A stretch of 64,000 nt of DNA from Thiodiazotropha sp040506275 (GTDB taxonomy: Bacteria; Pseudomonadota; Gammaproteobacteria; Chromatiales; Chromatiaceae): contig JBEVXD010000012.1 of assembly GCA_040506275.1 (NCBI GenBank), positions 79,902 through 143,901 on the forward strand, in the 5' to 3' direction. The notes below the pieces were generated by a model. The model saw only the letters and a list, made by a program, of their open reading frames with translations. It had not been told where the DNA came from and did no database searches. Positions 34,652 to 43,617 of this stretch are shown in pieces. Within the stretch, counting starts at the first letter, position 1. Every line of letters begins with the position of its first letter. Position numbers and translations under genes: made by a program.

Positions 34652-35182
34652 TCAAGGCCGGGTCAGACAGTTTTCGAAGTCTATCTCCGCTTGGCCAATT
34701 TCAGATATGCCGAACTTGAGCACCTCAAAGGTAAAAGCATCTGAAAAGCATAGCCTTCCCTGGTTGATGGTATAAAAAGCATCAACAGAGACCTGCTGTT
34801 CAGCTACGCCAAAATTTATAGTCATTCCACCACCACTGACGCCTTCCTGAAGCAGTAATTCACCTGTGTCCAGGTAGGTGATGGGTATGGGGTTCTCTAT
34901 GGGCTCTTCAGTTTCGTGAGTTGGATAGTTCAGGGTACAGTCTGAGTCGGAGAAAAGTTCGAGTTTTATCCGGATGGTGTCAAAACTTGTGAATTCGTAA
35001 TAACTTTTTGCCCACCGGGTAGTCACATTTGTCTCATTTTGTGGGACTGGTTCACAGGATTCGGTGAGCCAAACTCCCAGGAGGGGGGATTGCTCAGTAT
35101 CATTTGATCTGCTGTCATCGTTGCCACAACCAGTGATTGTAAAAAACGCGACAACCAGAGTGATGTATGATGATTTATTCAT
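34652..35182 (-). CDS. lipoprotein of unknown function
   Basis: A 176-residue predicted lipoprotein with lipobox TITGC (Cys19) after a short signal sequence (SSYITLVVAFF). The mature part starts polar (GNDDSRSNDTEQS), then GVWLTESCEPVP and a beta-rich domain resembling small lipocalin-like or META-type folds only loosely. The start is the ATG at 35182, with AGGGAT just upstream; in-frame codons up to 35236 would spoil the signal peptide. It stands alone. Confidence 0.7.
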   Translation of the reverse strand: MNKSSYITLVVAFFTITGCGNDDSRSNDTEQSPLLGVWLTESCEPVPQNETNVTTRWAKSYYEFTSFDTIRIKLELFSDSDCTLNYPTHETEEPIENPIPITYLDTGELLLQEGVSGGGMTINFGVAEQQVSVDAFYTINQGRLCFSDAFTFEVLKFGISEIGQAEIDFENCLTRP

Positions 35183-35241
35183 AATATCCCTATCATTGAT
35201 TAGTCCATTGATGGGCGACATTCCTGTAGCCCACACTTCCC

Positions 35242-35289
35242 GCGGCAGGCATGCTTAGCCTAAACCTACCTATTAAGGTACTGGGTTAA
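35242..35289. repeat. fragment of a copy-A type element
   Basis: The sequence GCAGGCATGCTTAGCCTAAACC followed by ACCTATTAAGGTACTGGG and TTAA (35286-35289) matches the right end of copy A (3645-3689) with a few changes. The left part is missing. Confidence 0.7.
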
Positions 35290-35346
35290 CATTATGCCCG
35301 CCAGCTTTTTTTAATTGACTGTCACCAGCGATATAAGTTACGACTG

Positions 35347-37560
35347 CTAGTTAATCAGATTGCTTGGAGATCTGATTATCTGAAGAAACTCATTTTCAGG
35401 AAGAGGGTGGCTGTAGAAGAATCCCTGGGCCAAATGGCAGCCGGCAAGATTGAGTTGGTCAATCTGTGTCTGACTTTCAACCCCCTCAGCGATCAGATCG
35501 AGGTTGAGTCCCCTGGCCATTGAAATGATCGCAGTGACAATGGAATTATCACCCTTGGATTTGATCCCTTCAACAAAAGACCGATCCATTTTCAGCGTGT
35601 TGATCGGCAGTGACTGAAGATAACCCAGGGATGAGTATCCGGTACCGAAGTCGTCGATGGCAATACGAATGCCTTTATGGGAAAGTCGAGAGAGGGTTTC
35701 TATGGCCTTTTCCATATCCTGCATGATGGCATGTTCAGTAATCTCAAGTTCGAGTACATTTCTGGGCAGGTTATGTCGTTTGATAATTGCGAGTGTTTTA
35801 TTGACGAACTGATCCATCTCAAGCTGCTGTACTGAAATATTCACAGACAGGCTCAGGGTGATGTTTTCCTCTGTCTGCCAGCGCTGCATATCCTCACAAG
35901 CTTTGCGCATCACCCATTCGCCGAGTGGAATAATCAGTCCTGACTCCTCAGCAACATTGATAAACTCATTGGGTTGAATGATGCCCTTGACGGGATGCTG
36001 CCATCGCACCAGCGCCTCAACACCTACAATTTTGTTTTCCCGCATATCGTATTGAGGCTGATAGTAGAGGCAGAGTTCATCAGTTGATATCGCTTTTCTC
36101 AAACCATTTTCTATATCCAGAGAAGCGGAAAAATGGCTTTTCATCTGTTCAGAGTAGAAGGCATAGCCGTTTTTACCGGTATTCTTTACCTTGTACATGG
36201 CAATGTCGGCGTTCTTAATCAGCGCATCCTTGGTGTCACCATCACCGGGATAGACAGAGATTCCGATGCTGAAACTGATGAAGATCTCTTCACTCTTAAT
36301 GTAGAAGGGTTCAGAGGTGAGACGTAGAATCTTCTCAGCCAGATTTCGGGCCTCCTGCACGTCGTTGATCTCTGGAATCAGCAGATTGAATTCATCTCCG
36401 CCCACACGTGCCAGGGTGTCAGCTTCACGCAGTTCACTACGCAGACGTTGTCCTACCAGTTTTAACAGTTCGTCACCAACAAAATGGCCAAGTGAATCAT
36501 TGATGATCTTAAACCTGTCCATGTCGAGATACATCACCACCAGTTTCTTACCTGAGCGCTTTGATTGCGCCATGGCCATATTTAGCCGGTCTCTGAATAG
36601 TGTGCGATTCGGTAAGTTGGTCAACAGATCATGATAAAGTTGATACTTGATTAACTCTTCAGCCTGCTTTCGTTCGGTGATGTCTCTGGCGACGCCATAG
36701 GTGCCAATGAAAGATTTCTGATTGTCATTATCAAGTGCATAGATACCGATGGAACTCAGCTCTATGGGAACGGTACGTGATTCGAAATAGCGTGGTCCCT
36801 CGTTGATTTTGCAATTCAGCCTTAGTTCGGTACTTCGCGTTGCGCGGTCACCGGTGCGACGCTCATTGAAAGTGAAATGGGCTTGATTGATATCTTCCTC
36901 GAAGACCAGTTTTGAGAAGTGCTGACCAATCATCTCCTTCGGAAGGTATCCCAACAGGGTTTCAACTCGTTCATTGATGAATGCAAACCGGCCTTCCTGA
37001 TCAAGTAGGTAGATCATATCCGGGGAATTATTGACGATGAATTTATGTAGTGACTCAGATTCGTTCAAGCGTTGTGAAATCTGCTTGTTTTCGATCTGTA
37101 AACGGCGTCTATCAAGCGTATTTGAGATGGTGCGTAACAGCTCTGCAGGCTCATAGGGCTTACGCAGAAAATCCTGGGCACCTTTACGTAAGGCCAATGA
37201 GGCATGGTCAAAAGTAGCTTCTCCACTGATTACGATAATGTCACAATCAATACTCTCCAGGCTGATGTGTTCCATTACCTTGTGACCATTCAGGTCAGGC
37301 ATGTTGAGATCGAGCAGAATCAGGTCGAAACTGCTGGAATCAAGAAGCTCTATCGCTTCCCGCCCACTCTCCGCCAGTGTTATTTCATGCCCAGAGAACC
37401 TCAGTAGCTCTTTCAGGCTGGCTCTTGCTCTGGGTTCGTCATCTGCAATAAGAATCCGCGCAACACCCTCCTGCTTGAGGCGCTCTTTTTTGAATCCGTT
37501 CGGAATTGTAGAGAAGTTCCCTTCAATCCCCTGCCATGGTGCTGGAAAATATGGATGCAT
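35347..37560 (-). CDS. response regulator with PAS, GGDEF and EAL output domains
   Basis: A 737-residue protein. Residues ~34-150 are a receiver domain with acidic pair DDE (~40-42), phospho-acceptor Asp84 (LLDLNMPD) and the Lys in LRKPYEP. A PAS domain follows (IVNNSPDMIYLLDQEGRFAFIN, then ITERKQAEE), then an intact GGDEF domain (ARVGGDEFNLL, DMDRFKIINDSLG) and an intact EAL domain (GVEALVRWQHP, SVNISVQQLE, DDFGTGYSSLGYL, IAEGVES, QGFFYSHPLP). Both making and breaking of c-di-GMP are possible, under phosphorylation control. It lies 9 bases downstream of the HDOD histidine kinase, its likely partner. Confidence 0.92.
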   Translation of the reverse strand: MHPYFPAPWQGIEGNFSTIPNGFKKERLKQEGVARILIADDEPRARASLKELLRFSGHEITLAESGREAIELLDSSSFDLILLDLNMPDLNGHKVMEHISLESIDCDIIVISGEATFDHASLALRKGAQDFLRKPYEPAELLRTISNTLDRRRLQIENKQISQRLNESESLHKFIVNNSPDMIYLLDQEGRFAFINERVETLLGYLPKEMIGQHFSKLVFEEDINQAHFTFNERRTGDRATRSTELRLNCKINEGPRYFESRTVPIELSSIGIYALDNDNQKSFIGTYGVARDITERKQAEELIKYQLYHDLLTNLPNRTLFRDRLNMAMAQSKRSGKKLVVMYLDMDRFKIINDSLGHFVGDELLKLVGQRLRSELREADTLARVGGDEFNLLIPEINDVQEARNLAEKILRLTSEPFYIKSEEIFISFSIGISVYPGDGDTKDALIKNADIAMYKVKNTGKNGYAFYSEQMKSHFSASLDIENGLRKAISTDELCLYYQPQYDMRENKIVGVEALVRWQHPVKGIIQPNEFINVAEESGLIIPLGEWVMRKACEDMQRWQTEENITLSLSVNISVQQLEMDQFVNKTLAIIKRHNLPRNVLELEITEHAIMQDMEKAIETLSRLSHKGIRIAIDDFGTGYSSLGYLQSLPINTLKMDRSFVEGIKSKGDNSIVTAIISMARGLNLDLIAEGVESQTQIDQLNLAGCHLAQGFFYSHPLPENEFLQIIRSPSNLIN

Positions 37561-37569
37561 TGTTTTGTC

Positions 37570-39684
37570 TCATGCCGTACGTGGCAAAAATAACTGAAAA
37601 CGAGTTCCCGTTTTGTTAGAGGTGCAATTAATCACCCCGGAAAGTTCATCCATTAAACTTTTTATTATCGCCAGCCCCAGACCTGAGTGAGAGCCGTCCT
37701 TGGTGCTCTTTCCAGGCAAAAACAGCTGATCCATGATCTCTGAATCAATCCCAGGCCCAGAATCGATAATTTGAATCTCAATATGGGCTTTACCATTAAG
37801 GTAGGCATTATCCCTGGTTGCAATACTCAGTTTCCCCCCTTCGGGCATGGCTTCGACTGCATTTTTAATCAGATTGGTCAGTATTTGCTTCATATGACCT
37901 CTCTGGAGAGTGATCAGAGGAATATCGGGATCGAGGTCAACCTCAGTGCTGGTATTGTGGGTGGCAAACAGCGAGGATTGAAATAACTTGTGAAGATCCA
38001 TAATCAAGCCATTGATATCCAATCTTTTTTCCTGTTGCTCCATCTCATCGGGAATATCTCGGATACGTAATAGAATCTTGCCAACCCGGTTGATCTCATC
38101 TTTGATGATTTCCAGCTCTTCCTTAACTTGGTTATCATCACCTAACTTCATACCCAGTATGTGCAGGTAGTTGTTGATGATGCCGAGTGGATTGTTGGCC
38201 TCATGAACCACTTTTCGGGCTTCCAGGTGAAAAGCGGCCCGTTCATCATCCAGTAGCTGTTGCCGTGATGCGAGTGTCTCCTGTTGAAGCTGCAGGGTTT
38301 CACCGGCTTCATGGGCAAACAGTTTTAAAAGTGACATCTGAGGGGTGAGCATAGTGTATTGGCGTTCGTCCATACCCAGTGCGATTACACCTATCAGATG
38401 CTCTTGCGATGTCAGAGGCAGGTAGAGCAGCGCTTCACTATTGATCAATCGCATCAACTGTTGATCTGCAACAGATGGCTTTGACTGATGTGTATCATCA
38501 TTCGAATAAACCAGGCTCTGGTTATTGAAAACCCAGGCTGCCATACTGCGATCCGATTCCGTGCTGATGGTTAGATCCTGGATCTTCTGTTTACGATTCA
38601 GGGAAGGGCAGTGGGGAATTAATTGTGGTGCATCGCTTGCTTTAAGCAGGAAACAGACCTGTTTGATTCCGAACAGTAGATCAACATCTCTCTGTATCTG
38701 CTGCAGAATGGCAGCCATGTCGGCCTGGTCGGATGTTTTCGCCAGAGTGCCACCGAAAAGCGCGGCTTGTTTCACGCGTTCACCAAGCGCCGTGTGTTGC
38801 TTCTCGTTGACCTCTTTAGTCGAGGAATTCCCTCCTGTGACGGAGAATGAGATACCCAAGCTACCTGCTGCCGCCGCTGCCTTTTCATGGGCATCAGTAA
38901 TGACCTGTTCCAATACAGACTGATTCAGGCCAAACAGGTCATCGCCCTGGGTTAAAGCACTGTCATCTGGTTTGATACCGTCAGAAACGAGTTGACAAGA
39001 GAGGTTTACCACTTTAACCAGCTGTGAACTGTCAAGTATGTTTTCAGCTGGTTCAAATTGAAAAAGCAGTGCATCGGAAAGAAAACCCTCCAGCCGCCAT
39101 CGATCAATCATGTGAGATCCGATTTGAGGGAAGGTCACCCCGTAACTCTTTTTTTCTGCCTGTAGTAACGCTTGGGCATCCTGGTTTTTATCAATCAGTT
39201 TTGGATATCCCAGTTGATCTGATTGTAGGAGTACCAGTTGTCCAAGACGATGTAGCAGACCGGCCAGATAAGCCTCTTCTGTCGTTTTGTAGGCTGTGAG
39301 TTCAGCCAGAGAACGAGCAACATAGGCAGAGACCAGTGATCTGGACCAGATTAAATCGAGGCTTTGGCCAATCTGTTTACTTAGGTTGGAAAAGTATTGC
39401 TGTACCGCGCTGTTGATGGCGATGGTTCTGACACTGTTGATGCCCAGTACCACGAGCATCTGTTGAAGCGAGGTGAACTCGTTCCATTGTCGATAGAAAG
39501 GTGAATTTGCTGCAGACATCACCTGGGATGTAACACCTGCATCCTGCTGAATGATCTCGGCCAGTGATTCGAAACCCACATTGGGATCATTACAGCTATC
39601 AATCAGCTCTATTAATATCGCTGGAGGGGAGGGCAGATCGCAAAACTTGTCTGCGAGTGCTTTGTCTTGCTGATGTGTTTCCAC
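37570..39684 (-). CDS. HDOD-GAF histidine kinase
   Basis: A 704-residue soluble kinase. Residues ~15-215 form an HDOD domain (FCDLPSPPAILIELI, SLAEIIQQDAGVTSQVMSAANSPFY, AYLAGLLHRLGQLVL), a degenerate HD-type signalling module. Residues ~300-480 look like a GAF domain. The kinase part has the acceptor His in ARKVVHEANNPLG and a full ATPase domain (IKNAVEAMPEGG, DSGPGIDSE, SGLGLAIIKSL). The following gene encodes a receiver-GGDEF-EAL protein 9 bases away, so the two form a two-component c-di-GMP system. The signal is unknown. Confidence 0.9.
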   Translation of the reverse strand: METHQQDKALADKFCDLPSPPAILIELIDSCNDPNVGFESLAEIIQQDAGVTSQVMSAANSPFYRQWNEFTSLQQMLVVLGINSVRTIAINSAVQQYFSNLSKQIGQSLDLIWSRSLVSAYVARSLAELTAYKTTEEAYLAGLLHRLGQLVLLQSDQLGYPKLIDKNQDAQALLQAEKKSYGVTFPQIGSHMIDRWRLEGFLSDALLFQFEPAENILDSSQLVKVVNLSCQLVSDGIKPDDSALTQGDDLFGLNQSVLEQVITDAHEKAAAAAGSLGISFSVTGGNSSTKEVNEKQHTALGERVKQAALFGGTLAKTSDQADMAAILQQIQRDVDLLFGIKQVCFLLKASDAPQLIPHCPSLNRKQKIQDLTISTESDRSMAAWVFNNQSLVYSNDDTHQSKPSVADQQLMRLINSEALLYLPLTSQEHLIGVIALGMDERQYTMLTPQMSLLKLFAHEAGETLQLQQETLASRQQLLDDERAAFHLEARKVVHEANNPLGIINNYLHILGMKLGDDNQVKEELEIIKDEINRVGKILLRIRDIPDEMEQQEKRLDINGLIMDLHKLFQSSLFATHNTSTEVDLDPDIPLITLQRGHMKQILTNLIKNAVEAMPEGGKLSIATRDNAYLNGKAHIEIQIIDSGPGIDSEIMDQLFLPGKSTKDGSHSGLGLAIIKSLMDELSGVINCTSNKTGTRFQLFLPRTA

Positions 39685-40108
39685 GTAAATCCCAAGTTTA
39701 TTATAGAGTTATACCTGGATGTTGCTGTAATTAATAGCACTAATCCATCTTTATTGAAAGTGTTTTCATTACGCTTGTCTGCTGTGATGACTCTGCATGA
39801 CTGATTGATTGCTATTTTTTAGCTATGGATTGGCAATACTCCGTGATGCCGACTTAACAAATACAATAATCAGTTTGGGTGAATAAATCGTTACCCGCTC
39901 GGTTGACGTGTTGTGGGACTCTTTTTTCCTCCAGGGAGCAAGAGTGATGTCAGAAAATCGCCTGATCGGGATAGTACTAGGAGTCAATTATTTGTCTTTT
40001 GCTTCTTATCTATTTCTAAGTTATTGAAAATATATGATAAAAGTATGGCGGCTTAGATGGCACTTTAATTGCATTCTCTGATGGGTAGTCTCATTGAGGA
40101 ATGACAAC
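39685..40108. other. upstream region of the flagellar operon
   Basis: Gap between the divergent HDOD kinase and fliL. AT-rich; contains the sigma-54 promoter at 40058-40073. No FleQ-type site could be picked out with confidence, and no gene is present. Confidence 0.5.
40058..40073 (+). promoter_or_regulatory. consensus sigma-54 promoter of the fliL operon
   Basis: TGGCACTTTAATTGCA matches the -24 (TGGCAC) and -12 (TTGCA) boxes of RpoN promoters without mismatch in the key bases. It starts 51 bases before the fliL ATG. In polar flagellates this gene class is switched on by RpoN with FleQ-type activators; none is encoded in this window. Confidence 0.85.
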
Positions 40109-40615
40109 ATGGCAAATGAACAGGAATCTGAAGACCTCGATCTGGGTGAAGAGAAGGGTGGAAAATCCAAACTTATCATTATCATCGCTATCGTGGCGGT
40201 TCTGTTGATTGGTGGTGGTTTAGCTGCATTTTTCCTGCTTGGTGGTGATGACGAAGCTGAAGAGGAAGCAGCAGCTGAAGAGCCGGTGGAAGAAGTTAAG
40301 GGGCCCGCGCAATATCTCGATTTCAAACCACCTTTTGTCGTCAATATGCCCGGTAAACCAAGCTTACTGCAGATCGGTGTCAGTATTCGGGTCTACTCAG
40401 AGCCCATGGCGGAGTTCATTCGTCACAACGATCCAATGATTCGCCATCATCTGCTCAATCTTCTCTCAGCTAAAGATGCGAAAGCCCTGAAAACACGTGA
40501 AGCCAAAGATGCTTTGCAGGATGAAATGCTGCAAGCACTCAATAAGGTAGTGAAGGAGCTGGAAGGGCCGGGCGAAGTGGACGGGATCTTTTTTACCAGT
40601 TTCGTGATGCAGTAA
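40109..40615 (+). CDS. fliL: flagellar basal body protein FliL
   Basis: A 168-residue single-pass membrane protein supporting stator function at the motor. Residues ~1-20 are acidic and cytoplasmic, ~21-47 is the membrane segment (LIIIIAIVAVLLIGGGLAAFFLL), then an acidic linker (DDEAEEEAAAEEP) and the periplasmic domain (YLDFKPPFVVNM ... LLNLLSAKDAKALKTREAKD). TGAGGA lies 8 bases before the ATG at 40109. First gene of the export-apparatus operon. Confidence 0.95.
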   Translation: MANEQESEDLDLGEEKGGKSKLIIIIAIVAVLLIGGGLAAFFLLGGDDEAEEEAAAEEPVEEVKGPAQYLDFKPPFVVNMPGKPSLLQIGVSIRVYSEPMAEFIRHNDPMIRHHLLNLLSAKDAKALKTREAKDALQDEMLQALNKVVKELEGPGEVDGIFFTSFVMQ

Positions 40616-40637
40616 TCCAACCGTATAGGAATTAGAG

Positions 40638-41657
40638 ATGAGTGCCAACGACCTGCTATCACAAGATGAGATCGATGCCCTACTACATGGTGTCGATAGT
40701 GGGGATGTCGCAACAGAATCAGAAATGGCGGATGAGGGTGGTACCGTCTCATATGATTTTACCAGTCAAGACCGGATCGTACGAGGGCGTTTGCCAACAC
40801 TGGAGATGATCAACGAACGATTCGCCAGATTGTTTCGCACCAGTCTCTTCAATATGTTGAGACGAACAGCGGATCTATCTGTTTCTGGTATCCAGATGCA
40901 GAAATTCTCTGAGTTTGTACACAGTCTTTTTGTACCAACCAGCTTAAATATGATTCGTATGCCGCCAATGCGTGGGAAGGGATTATTCGTATTCGATCCA
41001 AAGCTGGTATTCAGTGTTGTTGACAACTATTTTGGCGGTACCGGGCGATTCCATACCAAGATAGAAGGCCGTGATTTTACTCCCACAGAGAATCGGGTTG
41101 TACAGTTATTGTTGAACAGTGCCTTTGAGGATATGAAGGCCGCCTGGAAGCCTGTATTCAATGTCGACTTTGAATACAGCGGATCTGAAGTCAATCCACA
41201 ATTTGCAAATATCGTCAGTCCCTCAGAGGTAGTGGTAGTGACCTCTTTTCATGTGGATCTTGAAAATGGCGGAGGCGATTTCCATATCTGCTTGCCCTAT
41301 TCAATGCTCGAACCTATCCGCGAATTACTCGACGCTGGTGTTCAAAGTGACCGAGGTGAAAGAGATGAGCGCTGGGAACGGTCATTGAAGGAGGAGATCC
41401 TGGCAGCAAAAGTGGAATTGTGTAGCAACCTGACCGAGGTGCAAATGAGTCTACAGGATCTTGCCGGGTTACAGGCTGGTGATGTGATTCCGATCGATAT
41501 GCCGGAAGAGGTAGAGGTCGGTGCAGCTGATGTTCCGGTCTTTAAAGCCAAGTTAGGTGTTTCTGATGGTAATTACGCCTTAAAAATAAGTGAGTGGATT
41601 AATAATAATCAACGCAAAGGTTTGCATGATTATCTTGATATAGAGAACAAGGCCTGA
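40638..41657 (+). CDS. fliM: flagellar motor switch protein FliM
   Basis: A 339-residue switch component. The N-terminal LLSQDEIDALLHG is the CheY-P binding segment. The middle domain (LPTLEMINERFARLFRTSLFNMLRR, GKGLFVFDPKLVFSVVDNYFGGTG) contacts FliG, and the C-terminal part is the FliN-like beta domain. AGGA lies ~10 bases upstream of the ATG. Length is normal. It works with FliN and with CheY/CheZ encoded further on. Confidence 0.97.
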   Translation: MSANDLLSQDEIDALLHGVDSGDVATESEMADEGGTVSYDFTSQDRIVRGRLPTLEMINERFARLFRTSLFNMLRRTADLSVSGIQMQKFSEFVHSLFVPTSLNMIRMPPMRGKGLFVFDPKLVFSVVDNYFGGTGRFHTKIEGRDFTPTENRVVQLLLNSAFEDMKAAWKPVFNVDFEYSGSEVNPQFANIVSPSEVVVVTSFHVDLENGGGDFHICLPYSMLEPIRELLDAGVQSDRGERDERWERSLKEEILAAKVELCSNLTEVQMSLQDLAGLQAGDVIPIDMPEEVEVGAADVPVFKAKLGVSDGNYALKISEWINNNQRKGLHDYLDIENKA

Positions 41658-41737
41658 TCGGTCTGCCTGATCTGTTTTCGGGAGATTGTCGTAACTTGAT
41701 TGTTATAGATGGCCAAGGGTAAATCCCCTAAGAGGGT

Positions 41738-42151
41738 ATGAAGATGAGTGATGAGAAAAGTGTTGATCCTAATGAAGCGCTAGCTGATGAATGGGCTGCA
41801 GCGCTTGAAGATCAAGGAGATGGTGAGCAACCATCGGAAACCGAAACAGCCAGTTTTGATGAGCTGACGGATGATTCTGGTTCAGCAAATAGTGTCAATA
41901 TGGATGCCATACTGGATGTGCCTGTGACCATCTCGATGGAGATCGGACGCACTAAAATCAATATCCGAAATTTATTGCAGCTCAATCAAGGTTCAGTTGT
42001 TGAACTTGATCGGCTTGCAGGCGAACCGATGGATGTTCTGGTTAATGGCACCTTGATTGCACAAGGCGAAGTGGTGGTGGTTAATGAGAAGTTTGGCTTA
42101 CGTTTGACCGATATCATCAGTCCATCCGAACGGGTCAAGAGGTTAAGTTGA
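41738..42151 (+). CDS. fliN: flagellar motor switch protein FliN
   Basis: A 137-residue protein with an acidic N-terminal half and the conserved C-terminal SpoA domain (ILDVPVTISMEIGRTKINIRNLLQLNQGSVVELDRLAGEPMDVLVNG is split across 41909-42054). With FliM it forms the C ring and helps dock export substrates. GAGGGT lies before the ATG; ATG at 41744 is an alternative. Its stop overlaps the fliO start. Confidence 0.96.
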   Translation: MKMSDEKSVDPNEALADEWAAALEDQGDGEQPSETETASFDELTDDSGSANSVNMDAILDVPVTISMEIGRTKINIRNLLQLNQGSVVELDRLAGEPMDVLVNGTLIAQGEVVVVNEKFGLRLTDIISPSERVKRLS

Positions 42152-42573
42152 TGACCCGCTGGCTCCTCATCGGTATTTTTTTCAGCAACTGTCTGATGGC
42201 TGCTGAAGAGACGAAGAAGCAGATAGGTGTCAACGTTTCTCCAATCGGTGCAGAGGGGCTTTTAAGTACAGTCAGCGGTTTATTGGTTGTATTGGCCATG
42301 ATCGTTGGTGCAGCCTGGTTGTTCAAACGCTATGGCCAGATGTCTATGGGAGGGAAGGGTTTGGTTCGCGTTGTCGGCGGTGCCTCAGTAGGCAGTCGTG
42401 AGCGGGTTGTAGTGGTTGAAGTTGAAAACACTCGGATGTTAATCGGCGTAGCGCCTGGACAGGTACGCATGTTGCACTTGTTGAACGATGGTTCTCCAAG
42501 TTTTAAACAGCAACTTGATGAACTTGAACAGCACGATGTCACAACTCCTCATGATAGCGAGAAGAAGCTATGA
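42148..42573 (+). CDS. fliO: flagellar export protein FliO
   Basis: A 141-residue membrane protein that helps assemble the FliP ring. A signal-like N-terminus (WLLIGIFFSNCLMA) and a second membrane segment (LLSTVSGLLVVLAMIVGAAWLF) are followed by the cytoplasmic domain LVRVVGGASVGSRERVVVVEV. The overlaps ATGA with fliN and with fliP support one transcript. Confidence 0.93.
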   Translation: MMTRWLLIGIFFSNCLMAAEETKKQIGVNVSPIGAEGLLSTVSGLLVVLAMIVGAAWLFKRYGQMSMGGKGLVRVVGGASVGSRERVVVVEVENTRMLIGVAPGQVRMLHLLNDGSPSFKQQLDELEQHDVTTPHDSEKKL

Positions 42574-43304
42574 GGATCTTTTGGCTTATATTCGGATTGC
42601 TTGTCAGTAACCTGCTGCAAGCTGCTCCTGGGGTGGATGCGTTTAGTGTTACCCCTGATGCCGATGGTGGGCAGACATATACTCTGACCATTCAGGTTCT
42701 GATGTTTATGACCGCCCTGACTATGTTGCCTGGGGCATTGATGATGATGACATCTTTCGCCAGGATCATCATTGTACTGGCAATCCTGCGTCAGGCGTTG
42801 GGTACTCAAAACACCCCATCAAATCAGATTCTCGTCGGGCTCGCCCTGTTTTTGACACTGTTCATCATGATGCCGGTATTTAATGAGGTTAATCAGGTGG
42901 CAGTGCAACCCTATATGGCAGAAGAGCTGGATACAATGCAGGCGATTCAGGCTGCTGCGGAACCGGTTAAAACCTTCATGCTGGCTCAGACACGGGAAGA
43001 TGATCTGGCCCTGTTTGCAAGGATCGGAAATTTTGGTGAATTCGACGGTCCAGAACAAGTACCCTTCAGTTTGTTGCTGCCCTCATTCGCAACCAGTGAA
43101 TTGAAAACTGGTTTTCAGATTGGTTTTTTACTATTCATTCCCTTTTTGGTTATCGACTTGGTGGTTGCGAGTATTCTTATGTCAATGGGTATGATGATGC
43201 TTTCACCTATGATCATTTCATTACCATTTAAAATTATGTTGTTCGTGCTGATAGATGGCTGGGCATTGGTGTTCGGCACTTTAGCATCGAGTTTTCAGGT
43301 ATAA
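42570..43304 (+). CDS. fliP: flagellar export gate protein FliP
   Basis: A 244-residue protein with a cleaved signal peptide and four membrane segments; five copies form the export pore. Conserved parts are MMTSFARIIIVLAILRQALGTQNTPSNQIL, LALFLTLFIMMPV, the FLIPFLVIDLVVASILMSMGMMMLSP region and LPFKIMLFVLIDGW. Start overlaps the fliO stop. Confidence 0.97.
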   Translation: MRIFWLIFGLLVSNLLQAAPGVDAFSVTPDADGGQTYTLTIQVLMFMTALTMLPGALMMMTSFARIIIVLAILRQALGTQNTPSNQILVGLALFLTLFIMMPVFNEVNQVAVQPYMAEELDTMQAIQAAAEPVKTFMLAQTREDDLALFARIGNFGEFDGPEQVPFSLLLPSFATSELKTGFQIGFLLFIPFLVIDLVVASILMSMGMMMLSPMIISLPFKIMLFVLIDGWALVFGTLASSFQV

Positions 43305-43319
43305 GCGGGAGGTGTGCTC

Positions 43320-43589
43320 ATGAGTCCTGATACGGTAATGGCCATCGGACAGAATAGCCTGGAGGTTATTGGAATCCTCTCCGGTATGATATTGCTACCC
43401 GCATTGGCTGTAGGCTTGATTATAGCGATGTTTCAGGCAGCCACTCAGATCAATGAGATGACTCTGACATTTATCCCAAAGCTGGTTGTTTCTGGTCTGA
43501 TTTTAATGTGGGCGGGAAATTGGATGCTGCAACTGTTAATGAATTTCTCGATTAATTTGATCGAGAGTATACCTGAGCTGGTTCTGTAA
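43320..43589 (+). CDS. fliQ: flagellar export gate protein FliQ
   Basis: An 89-residue two-helix membrane protein of the export gate (GMILLPALAVGLIIAMFQAATQINEMTLTFIPK, core of the family). The ATG at 43320 gives the standard length of 89 and has GGGAGG 8 bases upstream; GTG at 43314 would add two residues. Confidence 0.96.
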   Translation: MSPDTVMAIGQNSLEVIGILSGMILLPALAVGLIIAMFQAATQINEMTLTFIPKLVVSGLILMWAGNWMLQLLMNFSINLIESIPELVL

Positions 43590-43617
43590 TCAGTGATGAA
43601 AATTCCGGTAGACGATC

